Source: Eubacterium sp. AF22-9 | Lineage (GTDB): Bacteria > Bacillota > Clostridia > Lachnospirales > Lachnospiraceae | Assembly: GCA_003458705.1 (NCBI GenBank) | Contig: QRVH01000001.1 | Location: 1 to 64,000 of the forward strand | DNA: 64,000 nt | Reading direction: 5' to 3' | In this document: positions 1 to 8,763 of the stretch, in pieces | How the letters are laid out: the number at the start of each line of letters is the position of its first letter | How positions within the stretch are numbered: the first letter of the stretch is position 1 | Notes under the pieces: generated by a model | The model's database searches: none | What the model was told of the DNA's origin: nothing | The model's input: only the letters and a program-made list of their open reading frames with translations | Position numbers and translations under genes: made by a program

Positions 1-162
1 TCAGTAATCTGATACTTTTTAAAATGGACATTATATATATGACAGAAAAATATATATTTTTTTACACAGAAAATTTGATAGATATTTGATTTGAATAAGT
101 GTGGTGCCAGGTTGACTTAAAGATAAAACCAATGATAACTTCATATTAATTTATAAAGACAG

Positions 163-429
163 ATGGTAAGTTACAACTGTAGTGTTTGGTTTCGGTATTA
201 TTACCGCGATAAGGATACCAAAGAAATTGATATTGCATTAGAACATGATGGAATATTGAATCCAATAGAAATTAAGAAAACTTCAAATCCAGGAACAGAA
301 TTAATTAAGGTATTTGGATTGCTTGACAAGGCACCAACACTGCGCTCTAAAGGAGCAGTTGTCTGTATGAAGCCTTCACTTGGTGCAATTGATAAGGATA
401 ACTATATCGTACCAATTTGGATGATATAG
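163..429 (+). pseudogene. Remnant of a DUF4143-type AAA+ ATPase (C-terminal part only)
   Basis: The 88 residues match the C-terminal DUF4143 region of AAA+ ATP-binding proteins: the YYYRDKDTKEIDIALEHDG and NPIEIKK segments are the nuclease-like (D-E-K) part of that domain. The intact family is about 400 residues, so the whole ATPase half is missing. An in-frame stop (TAA) lies at 154-156, and there is no ribosome binding site before the ATG. The piece is most likely an untranslated relic. Bases 1-162 are AT-rich and show nothing else recognisable. Confidence 0.6.
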
Positions 430-506
430 GGTGAGTAAAAATTGCTATATTCACAATCCCTCCATAATATGCTATCATAATGAAAATTTACAAAGTGAGG
501 TTTATT

Positions 507-1601
507 ATGTGGGAGAAATTTAAGTCATTTCTGAAACGCAAGGATATTGAAGTTTCAGTTAAAAGGTATGGAATTGATGCACTGGGTGCGATGGCGCAGG
601 GATTGTTCTGCTCACTTCTTATAGGAACAATTCTTAATACATTGGGAACACAGCTGCATATTGGTTTTCTTACTAATACTGTGGCAACAGTGAGCGGTGT
701 CAATTATACAGTTGGAGGGCTTGCGTCAGCAATGAGCGGACCGGCAATGGCAGTGGCAATCGGTTATGCACTGAAATGCCCTCCACTTGTACTGTTTTCA
801 CTTATAACTGTTGGATTTGCATCTAATGCGCTTGGCGGTGCGGGTGGCCCGCTTGCAGTATATTTTGTTGCCATTATTGCAGCAGAAGCAGGTAAGATGA
901 TTTCTAAAGAAACTAAGATAGATATTCTTGTTACACCGCTTGTTACTATAGGTGTTGGAACAGGAGTAGCGGCTCTTATTGCACCGGCTTTGGGAAAAGC
1001 GGCAATGAAGATTGGCGAACTTATTATGCTTGCAACTAATCTTCAGCCTTTCCTTATGGGAATTGCAGTATCAGTTCTTGTTGGAATTGCACTTACACTT
1101 CCTATATCATCAGCCGCGATATGTGCTGCATTTGGACTTACTGGGCTTGCAGGCGGAGCAGCAGTTGCGGGCTGCTGTGCGCAGATGGTTGGATTTGCAG
1201 TTATGTCATTTAAGGAGAACCGATGGGGAGGACTTGTTTCTCAGGGAATTGGTACATCTATGCTTCAGATGGGAAATATAATTAAGAATCCGAGAATATG
1301 GATAGCACCAATAGTTACGTCTGCAATTACAGGTCCTATGGCAACATGCCTGTTCAAGTTGCAGATGAATGGCACTCCGGTATCATCTGGTATGGGAACT
1401 TGCGGATTTGTTGGACAGATTGGTGTATATTCCGGTTGGGTAGCTGATATTGCTAATGGAACAAAGACTGCAATTACAGGATTTGACTGGGCTGGATTGA
1501 TACTTATATCATTCATTCTTCCGGCAGTGATATGTCCGCTTATTAATATGCTTCTTAAAAGGATTGGCTGGGTTAAAGATGGAGATATGAAGCTTTCTTG
1601 A
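507..1601 (+). CDS. PTS EIIC-like membrane transporter (PTS_EIIC_2 family)
   Basis: This is a hydrophobic protein of about 364 residues with many Gly/Ala-rich membrane segments and a short charged N-terminus (MWEKFKSFLKRKDIEV). The sequence resembles the PTS_EIIC_2 family of putative sugar-specific IIC permeases. The start at 507 is chosen because GTGAGG lies 6 bases before it; an ATG 27 bases upstream has no such site. No EIIA or EIIB domain lies nearby, so whether it works with the phosphotransferase system, and on which substrate, is unknown. A terminator follows. The family call is from recognition of the sequence; the role is inference. Confidence 0.75.
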   Translation: MWEKFKSFLKRKDIEVSVKRYGIDALGAMAQGLFCSLLIGTILNTLGTQLHIGFLTNTVATVSGVNYTVGGLASAMSGPAMAVAIGYALKCPPLVLFSLITVGFASNALGGAGGPLAVYFVAIIAAEAGKMISKETKIDILVTPLVTIGVGTGVAALIAPALGKAAMKIGELIMLATNLQPFLMGIAVSVLVGIALTLPISSAAICAAFGLTGLAGGAAVAGCCAQMVGFAVMSFKENRWGGLVSQGIGTSMLQMGNIIKNPRIWIAPIVTSAITGPMATCLFKLQMNGTPVSSGMGTCGFVGQIGVYSGWVADIANGTKTAITGFDWAGLILISFILPAVICPLINMLLKRIGWVKDGDMKLS

Positions 1602-1660
1602 TTGGGGGAACTTAATTGGAGAAACTAGATTGGATAAAAAGACAGGTTTATGTTAAAAAT

Positions 1661-1701
1661 AGTGGCAGGACTTCAGGTATTCCTAAAGACTGCCACTTTT
1701 T
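1661..1701 (+). terminator. Rho-independent terminator (shared by convergent genes)
   Basis: AGTGGCAG and CTGCCACT pair around a 21-base loop and are followed by a T run. The hairpin lies between the convergent PTS-like gene and the chemoreceptor gene and can serve both. Confidence 0.8.
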
Positions 1702-1710
1702 ATATGCATA

Positions 1711-3147
1711 TTAATTAAAATGTTCTTTCAATTCACCAGAAAGCTTTAAGACATGCTCGATGCCATCGTCAACATTCGAAACGGCTTCTTCCTGCTGGCG
1801 GATGCTCTCTGAAATATTAGATATCATTGCAGCATTCTCTTCAGAGGTAGCAACAAGCGTCTGAATGTCTGAGTTAACGTTGTCAAAAGCTGTCCTGACA
1901 GATTCGATTACCTTATACTGTTCCCTTACAAGATTGTGTGCAACTTCTGTTGAATCATTAATTCCGGTGAGGACATTGACAAGAGTGTCCATCTTGGAAA
2001 CAACATCATTAGCTGATTCAGCACCTGCATTCACGCGGTTAGAAACTTCATCTGTCATACCTGAAAGACCGTTAATGATTTTGTGTATATTGTCTGCAGC
2101 TTCTGAACTCTGTTCAGAAAGATGACGGATTTCATCTGCAACTACAGCAAATCCTTTACCATGTTCACCGGCTCTTGCGGCTTCAATTGAGGCATTAAGA
2201 GAAAGAAGATTAGTCTGGGCTGCAATTGCGTTGATTTCTTCAAGAATTGAAGTAATCTTAGACATCTCGTTCATAAGCTCAGACATAGCTCCTCTGGCAG
2301 AGCCAACAGTTTCTGCCATCTCCGAAAGAGTGTTTTTAACAACATTTACTTCGTTATTACCGGCTCTGACTGATGTATCAACTTTTTCGAAGCCAGCATC
2401 AAGCTCTTTGGAAAGCTCATAATTCTTATTGATTTCATCGGTGGCATCCTGAATTCTCTCAGTTACAGATATAGTTGCATTGGTTGTATCGTCAATAACG
2501 GTATTCATCTGAGAAGCAGCTTCATTTACCTTAGTTGCCTGTTCAGATAAGTTATCAAGACCGTTCTTACAATTTTCGATAGCTGAATTAAGATTAATGG
2601 CTATGTCATTGGCTGCATGTGAGTTGCTGTTAATAGTAGATAGTGTTTCTTCACTCTGAGAAAGAAGCTCTCGTCCTCTGTCAACAGCTTTGTATAAAAT
2701 AATAGCAACAAGGTCAAAAAGGAATACCTTTGTAAAGGCATCTACTCTGTCGTAATTAGCCCCATCAATAACGAATGGGAAAAATATGGTACATATAAGT
2801 GCAATATTAGCAACAGGAACAGAGTAATATATAATGTACTTCTTATCAAAATATAATGCCATCATTGATAGAAATACAAAATTGGCAAGAAATGCAACTG
2901 AGTTGCCGCCTAAAACAAAAGCATATACAAATGTAGCAATTGAAGGCGTAAGATTAATGAGCAAAGCTTTAATAAAATGATTCTGAATTAAGAACTTACC
3001 AATACCAGCAGCAATAAGACTGGCAAGCATTATGCCAATTCCGATAAATGCACGGATATTAATCCCTTCTGAAAAAAATGTCATAACTGATAATGCAATT
3101 GTTCCAACTAAAACAATAAGATAGTTGTGTGAATGTAATTTTTCCAT
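1711..3147 (-). CDS. Methyl-accepting chemotaxis protein, membrane-anchored, no extracellular sensor domain
   Basis: A 478-residue chemoreceptor. About six closely spaced membrane segments fill residues 1-165, with no periplasmic or extracellular ligand domain. A long coiled-coil cytoplasmic part follows, carrying the conserved signalling tip ([20 protein letters not shown], then [17 protein letters not shown]). The tip binds CheA/CheW in the family. The stimulus must be sensed in the membrane or inside the cell, as in other receptors with a multi-helix bundle. The start at 3147 is chosen because GGAGGAAC lies directly upstream; the open frame extends 26 codons further without a good site. 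The gene stands alone and converges on the PTS-like gene. Confidence 0.9.
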   Translation of the reverse strand: MEKLHSHNYLIVLVGTIALSVMTFFSEGINIRAFIGIGIMLASLIAAGIGKFLIQNHFIKALLINLTPSIATFVYAFVLGGNSVAFLANFVFLSMMALYFDKKYIIYYSVPVANIALICTIFFPFVIDGANYDRVDAFTKVFLFDLVAIILYKAVDRGRELLSQSEETLSTINSNSHAANDIAINLNSAIENCKNGLDNLSEQATKVNEAASQMNTVIDDTTNATISVTERIQDATDEINKNYELSKELDAGFEKVDTSVRAGNNEVNVVKNTLSEMAETVGSARGAMSELMNEMSKITSILEEINAIAAQTNLLSLNASIEAARAGEHGKGFAVVADEIRHLSEQSSEAADNIHKIINGLSGMTDEVSNRVNAGAESANDVVSKMDTLVNVLTGINDSTEVAHNLVREQYKVIESVRTAFDNVNSDIQTLVATSEENAAMISNISESIRQQEEAVSNVDDGIEHVLKLSGELKEHFN

Positions 3148-3236
3148 TAGTTCCTCCCTAAAAATAATATTAAATTGTTCGAAAATTAATATAGAAATAA
3201 TAGCATTTTTAAATACAAAAATCAATGATTAACAGG

Positions 3237-3265
3237 TTGACATTATGTAAAATTTGAAATATACT
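3237..3265 (+). promoter_or_regulatory. SigmaA-type promoter of the thrS leader
   Basis: TTGACA at 3237-3242 and TATACT at 3260-3265 are separated by exactly 17 bases, directly upstream of the T-box leader. Confidence 0.75.
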
Positions 3266-3269
3266 TCTT

Positions 3270-3513
3270 ACTAAAGCGTTGACGAGAAGAGTACTATGTT
3301 ACGGTTCTACAGAGAGAAGCATATATGGTGGAAGTGCTTTAGAATACGGATATGGGAAAACCACCTCCGAGCGGCCCCAATACGGCACGGTGATTCCGTT
3401 ATAATCATAATGAGATGTTCTCCTGATTGAGAGAATAATAAGGGTGGAACCGCGGATTGAATATTCGCCCCTTATACAGCAAGCTGGAAAGCCACTGTAT
3501 AAGGGGCTTTTTT
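3270..3513 (+). promoter_or_regulatory. T-box leader of thrS
   Basis: The T-box core AGGGTGGAACCGCGG is at 3441-3455 and is followed by an intrinsic terminator. Upstream is a stem I-like region with a GGTGGAAG distal motif and the run GAAAACCACCTCCGAG, which places a likely ACC (threonine) specifier triplet where other T-boxes carry theirs. Uncharged tRNA-Thr should bind the specifier and the antiterminator bulge and allow read-through into thrS. The family assignment is firm; the exact specifier triplet is my reading. Confidence 0.92.
3467..3513 (+). terminator. T-box attenuator terminator
   Basis: GCCCCTTATACAG (3467-3479) pairs with CTGTATAAGGGGC (3495-3507) and is followed by six Ts. The 5' arm starts 11 bases after the T-box core, so antiterminator and terminator exclude each other. 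Confidence 0.9.
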
Positions 3514-3645
3514 GCGCGAGTAGCGATGAGAATATACAGGGAAAGTCAACAGCTGTGCTTGCACAGGGTGTGGACATTGCATGGATATTCGAGGAGCGCC
3601 GCGACAGTGACAGAGCGAAGCTCTGGAACATGAGCTACGAGCACA
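3514..3645. repeat. Dispersed palindromic element, copy 1 (behind the thrS terminator)
   Basis: It starts immediately after the terminator T run with GCGCGAGTAGCGATGAG. It contains internal hairpins (CAGCTGTGC..GCACAG and CAGAGCGAAGCTCTG) and the block GGATATTCGAGGAGC at 3583-3597 followed by GCCGCGACAGTG. A related copy lies at 57442-57569, also directly behind a riboswitch terminator. The outer arms are imperfect here (GAGTAGC against GCTACGAG). No convincing protein is encoded, and the element lies in the untranslated leader of thrS. Confidence 0.7.
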
Positions 3646-3695
3646 AGCAGCGATGAGAATAGGAACAAAAATATTAACACAAAAGGAGATTTATC

Positions 3696-5471
3696 ATGGT
3701 TAATTTTAAGGAAGATGAAAGACTGAATACTCTTAATCATTCATGTGCACATGTTATGGCACAGGCAGTTAAGCATTTATATCCACATGCTAAGTTCTGG
3801 GTTGGACCAGTAGTTAAAGAGGGATTCTATTATGATATAGACCTTGGAGATAATGTAATCAATGACGAAGCTATTGAAGCTATCGAAAAAGAAATGAAGA
3901 AAATCTGCAAGGAAGGCAAGAAGATATACAGAAGAGAAGTTTCTAAGGAAGAAGCCCTTGAGATGTTCAAGGATGATATGTATAAGCTTGACCTTATAAA
4001 CGGCCTTGAAGATGGCAACATTACAGTATATGACCAGGGCGATTTCACAGACCTCTGCCGTGGACCTCATGTCGATAATACTAAGCTTTGCAAGAACTTC
4101 AAGCTTGTTAAATATTCTGGTGTATACTGGAAGGGCGATGCCAGCAATCACGTAATGCAGAGAATCTATGGTGTATGTTTCCCAACAGCTGAGGAGCTTG
4201 AAGAACATCTTAAGCTTCTTGAGGAAGCAAAGGAACGTGACCACAGAAAGATTGGCAAGGAAATGGAACTTTTCATGTCAGATGACTTAATCGGTCGTGG
4301 ACTTCCAATGTTTTTACCAAAGGGATATACAGTATGGCAGGAGCTTGAGAATTACATTAAGGACAAGGAAAGAAAGCTTGGATACCTTCATGTAATGACA
4401 CCATGTGTTGGTACAGTTAATCTTTACAAGACATCAGGTCACTGGGATCACTACAAGGAAAACATGTTCCCAGCTATGGAAGTTGAAGGCGAATCATTTG
4501 TCTTAAGACCAATGAACTGCCCTCACCACATGATGATATATGCTAACAAAATGCATTCTTACAAGGATCTTCCTATAAGAATCGGTGAGATTGCACATGA
4601 CTTCAGATTTGAGGCAAGTGGAACATTAAAGGGTATTGAGAGAGGAAGACATTTCTGCCAGAATGATGCCCACCTTTTCGTAACACCAGAGCAGATTGAG
4701 TCAGAATTTGCCAAGGTTGTAGACCTTATATTTGAGACGTATAAGGATTTCAATATTACAGATTACCGCTGTGTTCTCTCATTAAGAGATCCAGAGGATA
4801 AGGTAAAGTATCATGATGATGATGAAATGTGGAACAATGCTGAGAACGCATTAAGAAAGGTTCTTAATGATATCGGAATTGAGTACACAGAGGAAATCGG
4901 AGAGGCTGCATTCTACGGACCTAAGCTTGATGTAAATGTTAAGCCTGCTATCGGTAATGAATATACTTTATCAACATGCCAGCTTGATTTCTGTCTTCCA
5001 TCTAAGTTCAACTTAACATACATTGATAAAGATGGACAGAGAAAGACACCTGTAGTTCTTCACAGAGCTATCCTTGGTTCTCTTGACAGATTCATGGCTT
5101 ATATACTTGAGGAGACAAAGGGTAACCTTCCATTATGGCTTGCTCCTGTACAGGCTACAATTCTTCCGGTTAAGAATGAAGATGAAGAGTTAAATGCTTA
5201 TGCTCATGGTCTCTATGATTATCTTGCAGATAATGGAATCAGAGTTGAGATTGATGAGAGAGCAGAAAAGCTTGGATACAGAGTAAGAGAAGCTCAGGTT
5301 AAGAAGATTCCTTACCTTATTGTACTTGGTAAGAATGAAGCGGCAGATGGAACTGTAAGTTACAGACTTCACGGAGAGCAGAAGTCAACTACAGTATCTA
5401 AGGACGAATTTGTTGCAATGCTTAAGGATGAGATTGCTACTAAGAAGAATAATCCTGCAGCAGCTAAATAA
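3696..5471 (+). CDS. thrS: Threonine--tRNA ligase lacking the N-terminal TGS domain
   Basis: Charges tRNA-Thr with threonine. The protein has 591 residues against about 640 in the usual enzyme; it opens directly with the editing domain (HSCAH near residues 15-19 and the DLCRGPH Cys/His pair), so the TGS domain is missing. The class II core is complete: RPMNCPHH with the zinc Cys, FRFEASGTLKGIERGRHF as motif 2, FYGPKLDV, QLDFCLPSKF and LHRAILGSLDRFMAYILEE as motif 3, then a C-terminal anticodon-binding domain (LAPVQATILPV). Motif 2 is divergent, with ERGRHFCQND where TRVRGFTQDD is common. AAGGAG precedes the ATG. Expression is controlled by the upstream T-box. Confidence 0.95.
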   Translation: MVNFKEDERLNTLNHSCAHVMAQAVKHLYPHAKFWVGPVVKEGFYYDIDLGDNVINDEAIEAIEKEMKKICKEGKKIYRREVSKEEALEMFKDDMYKLDLINGLEDGNITVYDQGDFTDLCRGPHVDNTKLCKNFKLVKYSGVYWKGDASNHVMQRIYGVCFPTAEELEEHLKLLEEAKERDHRKIGKEMELFMSDDLIGRGLPMFLPKGYTVWQELENYIKDKERKLGYLHVMTPCVGTVNLYKTSGHWDHYKENMFPAMEVEGESFVLRPMNCPHHMMIYANKMHSYKDLPIRIGEIAHDFRFEASGTLKGIERGRHFCQNDAHLFVTPEQIESEFAKVVDLIFETYKDFNITDYRCVLSLRDPEDKVKYHDDDEMWNNAENALRKVLNDIGIEYTEEIGEAAFYGPKLDVNVKPAIGNEYTLSTCQLDFCLPSKFNLTYIDKDGQRKTPVVLHRAILGSLDRFMAYILEETKGNLPLWLAPVQATILPVKNEDEELNAYAHGLYDYLADNGIRVEIDERAEKLGYRVREAQVKKIPYLIVLGKNEAADGTVSYRLHGEQKSTTVSKDEFVAMLKDEIATKKNNPAAAK

Positions 5472-5490
5472 TCAGACTGACCTTACAGAA

Positions 5491-5537
5491 AGAAGCGTGA
5501 CAATATGTAATGTTTTATGTATTGTCATGCTTCTTGT
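5491..5537 (+). terminator. Terminator after thrS
   Basis: AGAAGCGTGACAATA and TATTGTCATGCTTCT form a 15-pair stem with one wobble, followed by TGTTTAT. Confidence 0.75.
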
Positions 5538-5566
5538 TTATATTTAAGAAAACAATAGGAAAATAA

Positions 5567-7198
5567 ATGGCAAGATATTACTATAAAAAGAAAAAGAAGA
5601 AATTCGTACCTAAAGATTTGGCAAGTCTTAAGGAACTTAAGATAAAGACCGCATTAATGGAGAGTATTCCTGAGGATATAACACAGCTGTATCCTGAAGC
5701 CAGAAATATAAAGAGACATTTTATATTGCATATAGGAGAGACTAATACAGGAAAGACACATGATGCACTAGAAGATTTTTATAATGCCGGTTCAGGAATG
5801 TATCTTGCTCCCCTGAGACTTCTTGCACTTGAGATTCAGGAGATGAGTCTTGCAAGAGGAATTAACTGTTCGTTGACGACAGGCGAGGAGAAGGATATAA
5901 GAGATGGTGCAAAACATTTATCCTGTACAGTTGAGAAAATGGATATGAGCAGACATTTTGATGTCTGTGTAATAGATGAGGCACAGATGGTAGCCGACTC
6001 AGACAGAGGCTGGGCGTGGACAGAGGCAATTCTTGGCGTTAATGCTGATGTTGTACATGTATGCATGTCGCCGAATGCAATACATATTGTTAAAATGCTT
6101 ATAAAAATGTGTGGAGATACATATACGGATATAAGACATAAAAGGAATTCAAGACTTATAGTTGAAGATCATGATTTCATATTTCCGGATGATATACGGG
6201 ATGGAGATGCTTTAGTATCATTTTCACGTAGAAAAGTTCTTATGCTCGCAACTCTTCTAAAGAAGGAAGGGTATAAAGTAAGTGTTATATACGGTTCACT
6301 TCCATACAGTGTGCGAAAAGCAGAGGTTGCCAGATTCTTAAATGGAGAGAGCAGAATTGTAGTATGTACAGATGCTATTGGAATGGGAGTAAATCTTCCT
6401 ATAAGAAGAATAATATTTACTGAGTCGAAAAAATTCGATGGCAAATCCAAAAGATTTCTTAACATGAGTGAGGTTAAGCAGATTGCCGGAAGAGCAGGAA
6501 GAAAGGGAATGTATGACCAGGGGTATGTCAACTCAATAGAGGACAGGGACCAGATAGGTGAACTGCTTCATGGAAGATATGAGCAGATAACAAGCTGCGT
6601 TATACAGCCGCCAAGAAAAGTTCTGGATATGCCATACAGCCTTTCAGAGATATTTAAGATATGGTTAAAGACGATTGAAAAGAAATGCTTTTCAGTTGCT
6701 GACTTAAAGAACAGGATTAAACTTGCTGAATACATTGAGAAAAAACATGGTGAGAAGATTAATAAAGATCTTGAATACAGTCTTATTAACATTCCATTTG
6801 ATGAGAATAACGAGAAACTTAAATATTTGTGGCAGGATCTTGTTGATATGACAGCTGACGGTGAACCGGTAAGCAGGATGTGGTATTATGTAGATACTGA
6901 ATCTGAAGATATAGAAGCCATGAAGCTGGATGACCTTGAACAGTTGTATAAGAAGATGGATCTGCTTAATTCATACTGTAATGCTCTTAATATATCAGAA
7001 TATGATGAGCGTATCAGAATGCTTAAAGAGGAGATATCAGAACGCATAGTAAGAGAACTTACTAATGGTGAATTCTTCAACAAATGTAAACGCTGTGGGA
7101 AGAGACTGGAATGGAATCACAGATTTGGCATGTGTGAAAAATGTTACGAGATAAATAAGCTGGAAAGAATGCGCTATAAAGCAGATAAATGGAGATAA
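5567..7198 (+). CDS. Suv3-like superfamily 2 RNA helicase
   Basis: A 543-residue helicase. Motif I is GETNTGKTHDAL (about residue 58), motif II VIDEAQMVAD, motif III-like CMSPNA, motif V VCTDAIGMGVNLP and motif VI QIAGRAGRKG. This set, with the glycine-threonine P-loop and the DEAQ box, matches the Suv3 (SUPV3L1) family of ATP-dependent RNA helicases, which unwind structured RNA for the degradosome in mitochondria. The last 40 residues carry a two-CxxC zinc ribbon (CKRCGKRLEW..CEKCYE). The N-terminus is very basic (YYYKKKKKKFVPK), as in RNA-binding proteins. The gene is alone between thrS and pflA. The role in RNA turnover is inferred from the family. Confidence 0.85.
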   Translation: MARYYYKKKKKKFVPKDLASLKELKIKTALMESIPEDITQLYPEARNIKRHFILHIGETNTGKTHDALEDFYNAGSGMYLAPLRLLALEIQEMSLARGINCSLTTGEEKDIRDGAKHLSCTVEKMDMSRHFDVCVIDEAQMVADSDRGWAWTEAILGVNADVVHVCMSPNAIHIVKMLIKMCGDTYTDIRHKRNSRLIVEDHDFIFPDDIRDGDALVSFSRRKVLMLATLLKKEGYKVSVIYGSLPYSVRKAEVARFLNGESRIVVCTDAIGMGVNLPIRRIIFTESKKFDGKSKRFLNMSEVKQIAGRAGRKGMYDQGYVNSIEDRDQIGELLHGRYEQITSCVIQPPRKVLDMPYSLSEIFKIWLKTIEKKCFSVADLKNRIKLAEYIEKKHGEKINKDLEYSLINIPFDENNEKLKYLWQDLVDMTADGEPVSRMWYYVDTESEDIEAMKLDDLEQLYKKMDLLNSYCNALNISEYDERIRMLKEEISERIVRELTNGEFFNKCKRCGKRLEWNHRFGMCEKCYEINKLERMRYKADKWR

Positions 7199-7202
7199 AA
7201 AG

Positions 7203-7308
7203 GTCTACATTTTGCTTTTTTATGCGAACATAAGCAATTCGAACTGACAATATATAGGGGATATGTTATATTTAATGCACCAAATATATGTTTTTATAAA
7301 ATGTAGAC
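7203..7308 (+). promoter_or_regulatory. Long-range inverted repeat in the pflA upstream region
   Basis: GTCTACATTTT (7203-7213) and AAAATGTAGAC (7298-7308) are perfect 11-base inverted copies, 84 bases apart, in the gap between the helicase gene and pflA. They could be two operator half-sites or the base of a folded leader. No known regulator site was recognised. Confidence 0.35.
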
Positions 7309-7382
7309 ATTTTTGGAGTAAATTATCGTTATTAAGTGATAATACATTTATAAAGTAATAATTATTGGAAGAGGAAAATGCT

Positions 7383-8144
7383 ATGAGTGAAAGTATTAAA
7401 GGTAGAATTCATCAGGTAGAAAGCTTTGGTTCAGTTGATGGACCAGGGGTAAGATATATTGTATTTCTTAAGGGCTGTCATATGAGATGCAGATATTGTC
7501 ATAATCCTGAGACATGGAAAGAAGAAGGCGGAACATTAGAAACAGCGCAGGAAGTGTTCGATAAAGCTTACCGTTACAGAAATTACTGGAAGAATGGTGG
7601 CGGAATCACTGTAAGTGGTGGAGAGGCGCTTCTTCAGATGGGATTTGTGACAGAACTCTTTGAAATTGCGAAAAAGAATGGCGTGCATACAACTCTTGAT
7701 ACGTCAGGTAATCCTTTTAAGATGGAGCCGGAATATCTTGAAAAGTTTGACAGGCTGATGGCTGTTACAGACCTTTTTCTTCTTGATATTAAGGAGATTA
7801 ATGATGATAAGCACAAGGATCTTACAGGCTGGACTAATAAGAATATTCTTGACCTTGCAAAGTATCTGTCTGACCACAATAAGGATATGTGGATAAGACA
7901 TGTTCTTGTTCCGGGAGTGACAGATGCACAGGAAGATCTTGAGCAGTTAAGGGACTTTGTTGCCGGTTTAAAGACTGTTAAGAGATTTGAAGTGCTTCCA
8001 TATCATACACTTGGAGTATTTAAGTGGGAGGAGTTAGGAATTCCATATACACTTTCTGATGTAATGCCACCTGATAAGGAACAGGTAGCAAGAGCTAATG
8101 ATATATTAAGAACAGCAGAATACACAGGATATCTTGAAAAATAA
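7383..8144 (+). CDS. pflA: Pyruvate formate-lyase-activating enzyme
   Basis: A 253-residue radical SAM enzyme that installs the glycyl radical on pyruvate formate-lyase in anaerobic mixed-acid fermentation. The N-terminal VESFGSVDGPGVRYIVFLKG is followed by the cluster motif CHMRCRYCHNPETW (CxxxCxxC), then GGGITVSGGEALLQ and the conserved HTTLDTSG. The start at 7383 has GGAAGAGG just upstream; an in-frame TTG at 7365 lies inside that site. No pflB is in the adjacent sequence, so the partner must be outside this window. It is closed by a terminator. Confidence 0.93.
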   Translation: MSESIKGRIHQVESFGSVDGPGVRYIVFLKGCHMRCRYCHNPETWKEEGGTLETAQEVFDKAYRYRNYWKNGGGITVSGGEALLQMGFVTELFEIAKKNGVHTTLDTSGNPFKMEPEYLEKFDRLMAVTDLFLLDIKEINDDKHKDLTGWTNKNILDLAKYLSDHNKDMWIRHVLVPGVTDAQEDLEQLRDFVAGLKTVKRFEVLPYHTLGVFKWEELGIPYTLSDVMPPDKEQVARANDILRTAEYTGYLEK

Positions 8145-8153
8145 GATATTGAT

Positions 8154-8186
8154 AAAAGACCTCCCACAGATTCAGGGAGGTCTTTT
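8154..8186. terminator. Bidirectional terminator after pflA
   Basis: AAAAGACCTCCC and GGGAGGTCTTTT form a perfect 12-pair stem with A and T runs on both sides, between convergent genes. Confidence 0.9.
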
Positions 8187-8195
8187 ATACGATTG

Positions 8196-8542
8196 TTATT
8201 TGTGATATGATCTTAATCCATCATTAAGCCCCTCTATATAAGATAGCGCTTTTTCTTTTCCAGATGAATTTAATCTTTTATAAAAACCTAAAAGTCTTGT
8301 TTCACTGTCTGATAAAGACTGCACTTCAATAATATTTCTGGTATCAGATTTCATCATAATATAATCCATGCTGGCATCTAATATGCTGCTTAATTTAATA
8401 AGTGTGGATACACTGGGCATATGCGACCTTGTTCATATGCGCTTATTGTTTCCTGCGCAACACCAAGTTCAGTACTTAATCTTATCTGTGTAATGTGTTT
8501 TTCTTCGCGTAATTCACGGATCCTGTTATGGACTTCATGCAT
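8196..8542 (-). pseudogene. Frameshifted Xre-family HTH regulator
   Basis: Reading the minus strand from ATG at 8542 (GGAGGAATA upstream) gives an Xre-type helix-turn-helix: HNRIRELREEKHITQIRLS, then TELGVAQETISAYEQGR. The frame then breaks near 8423. The downstream frame continues with the expected HMPSVSTLIKLSSILDASMDY and a C-terminal tail. Restoring one C (GGTCGC-CATATG) joins the two into a normal regulator of about 115 residues. As written, the first frame ends about eight codons after the break. It may be a real loss of function or a base missing from the assembly. Confidence 0.8.
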
Positions 8543-8763
8543 TTGAATATTCCTCCATAGTATATCTGTTTATGATTGCACTATAAGAAAAATAACATTT
8601 TATTGTCTTATTATTAGTGGTGTATATGGTAAAATATAGCAATTATACAGGCTTATGTGGTATAAAATGGTAATAAAGATATATAGAAAAATTCTTATAC
8701 CTATGTTATTATTTTAAATAGCAGTTTTGATGCAAATGAGTATTAATCAGGGGAAACATGAGA

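Noticed and set aside
3546-3740. Short open frames across the thrS leader repeat
   Set aside because: The region is explained by the T-box terminator and the palindromic element; the frames do not resemble proteins.
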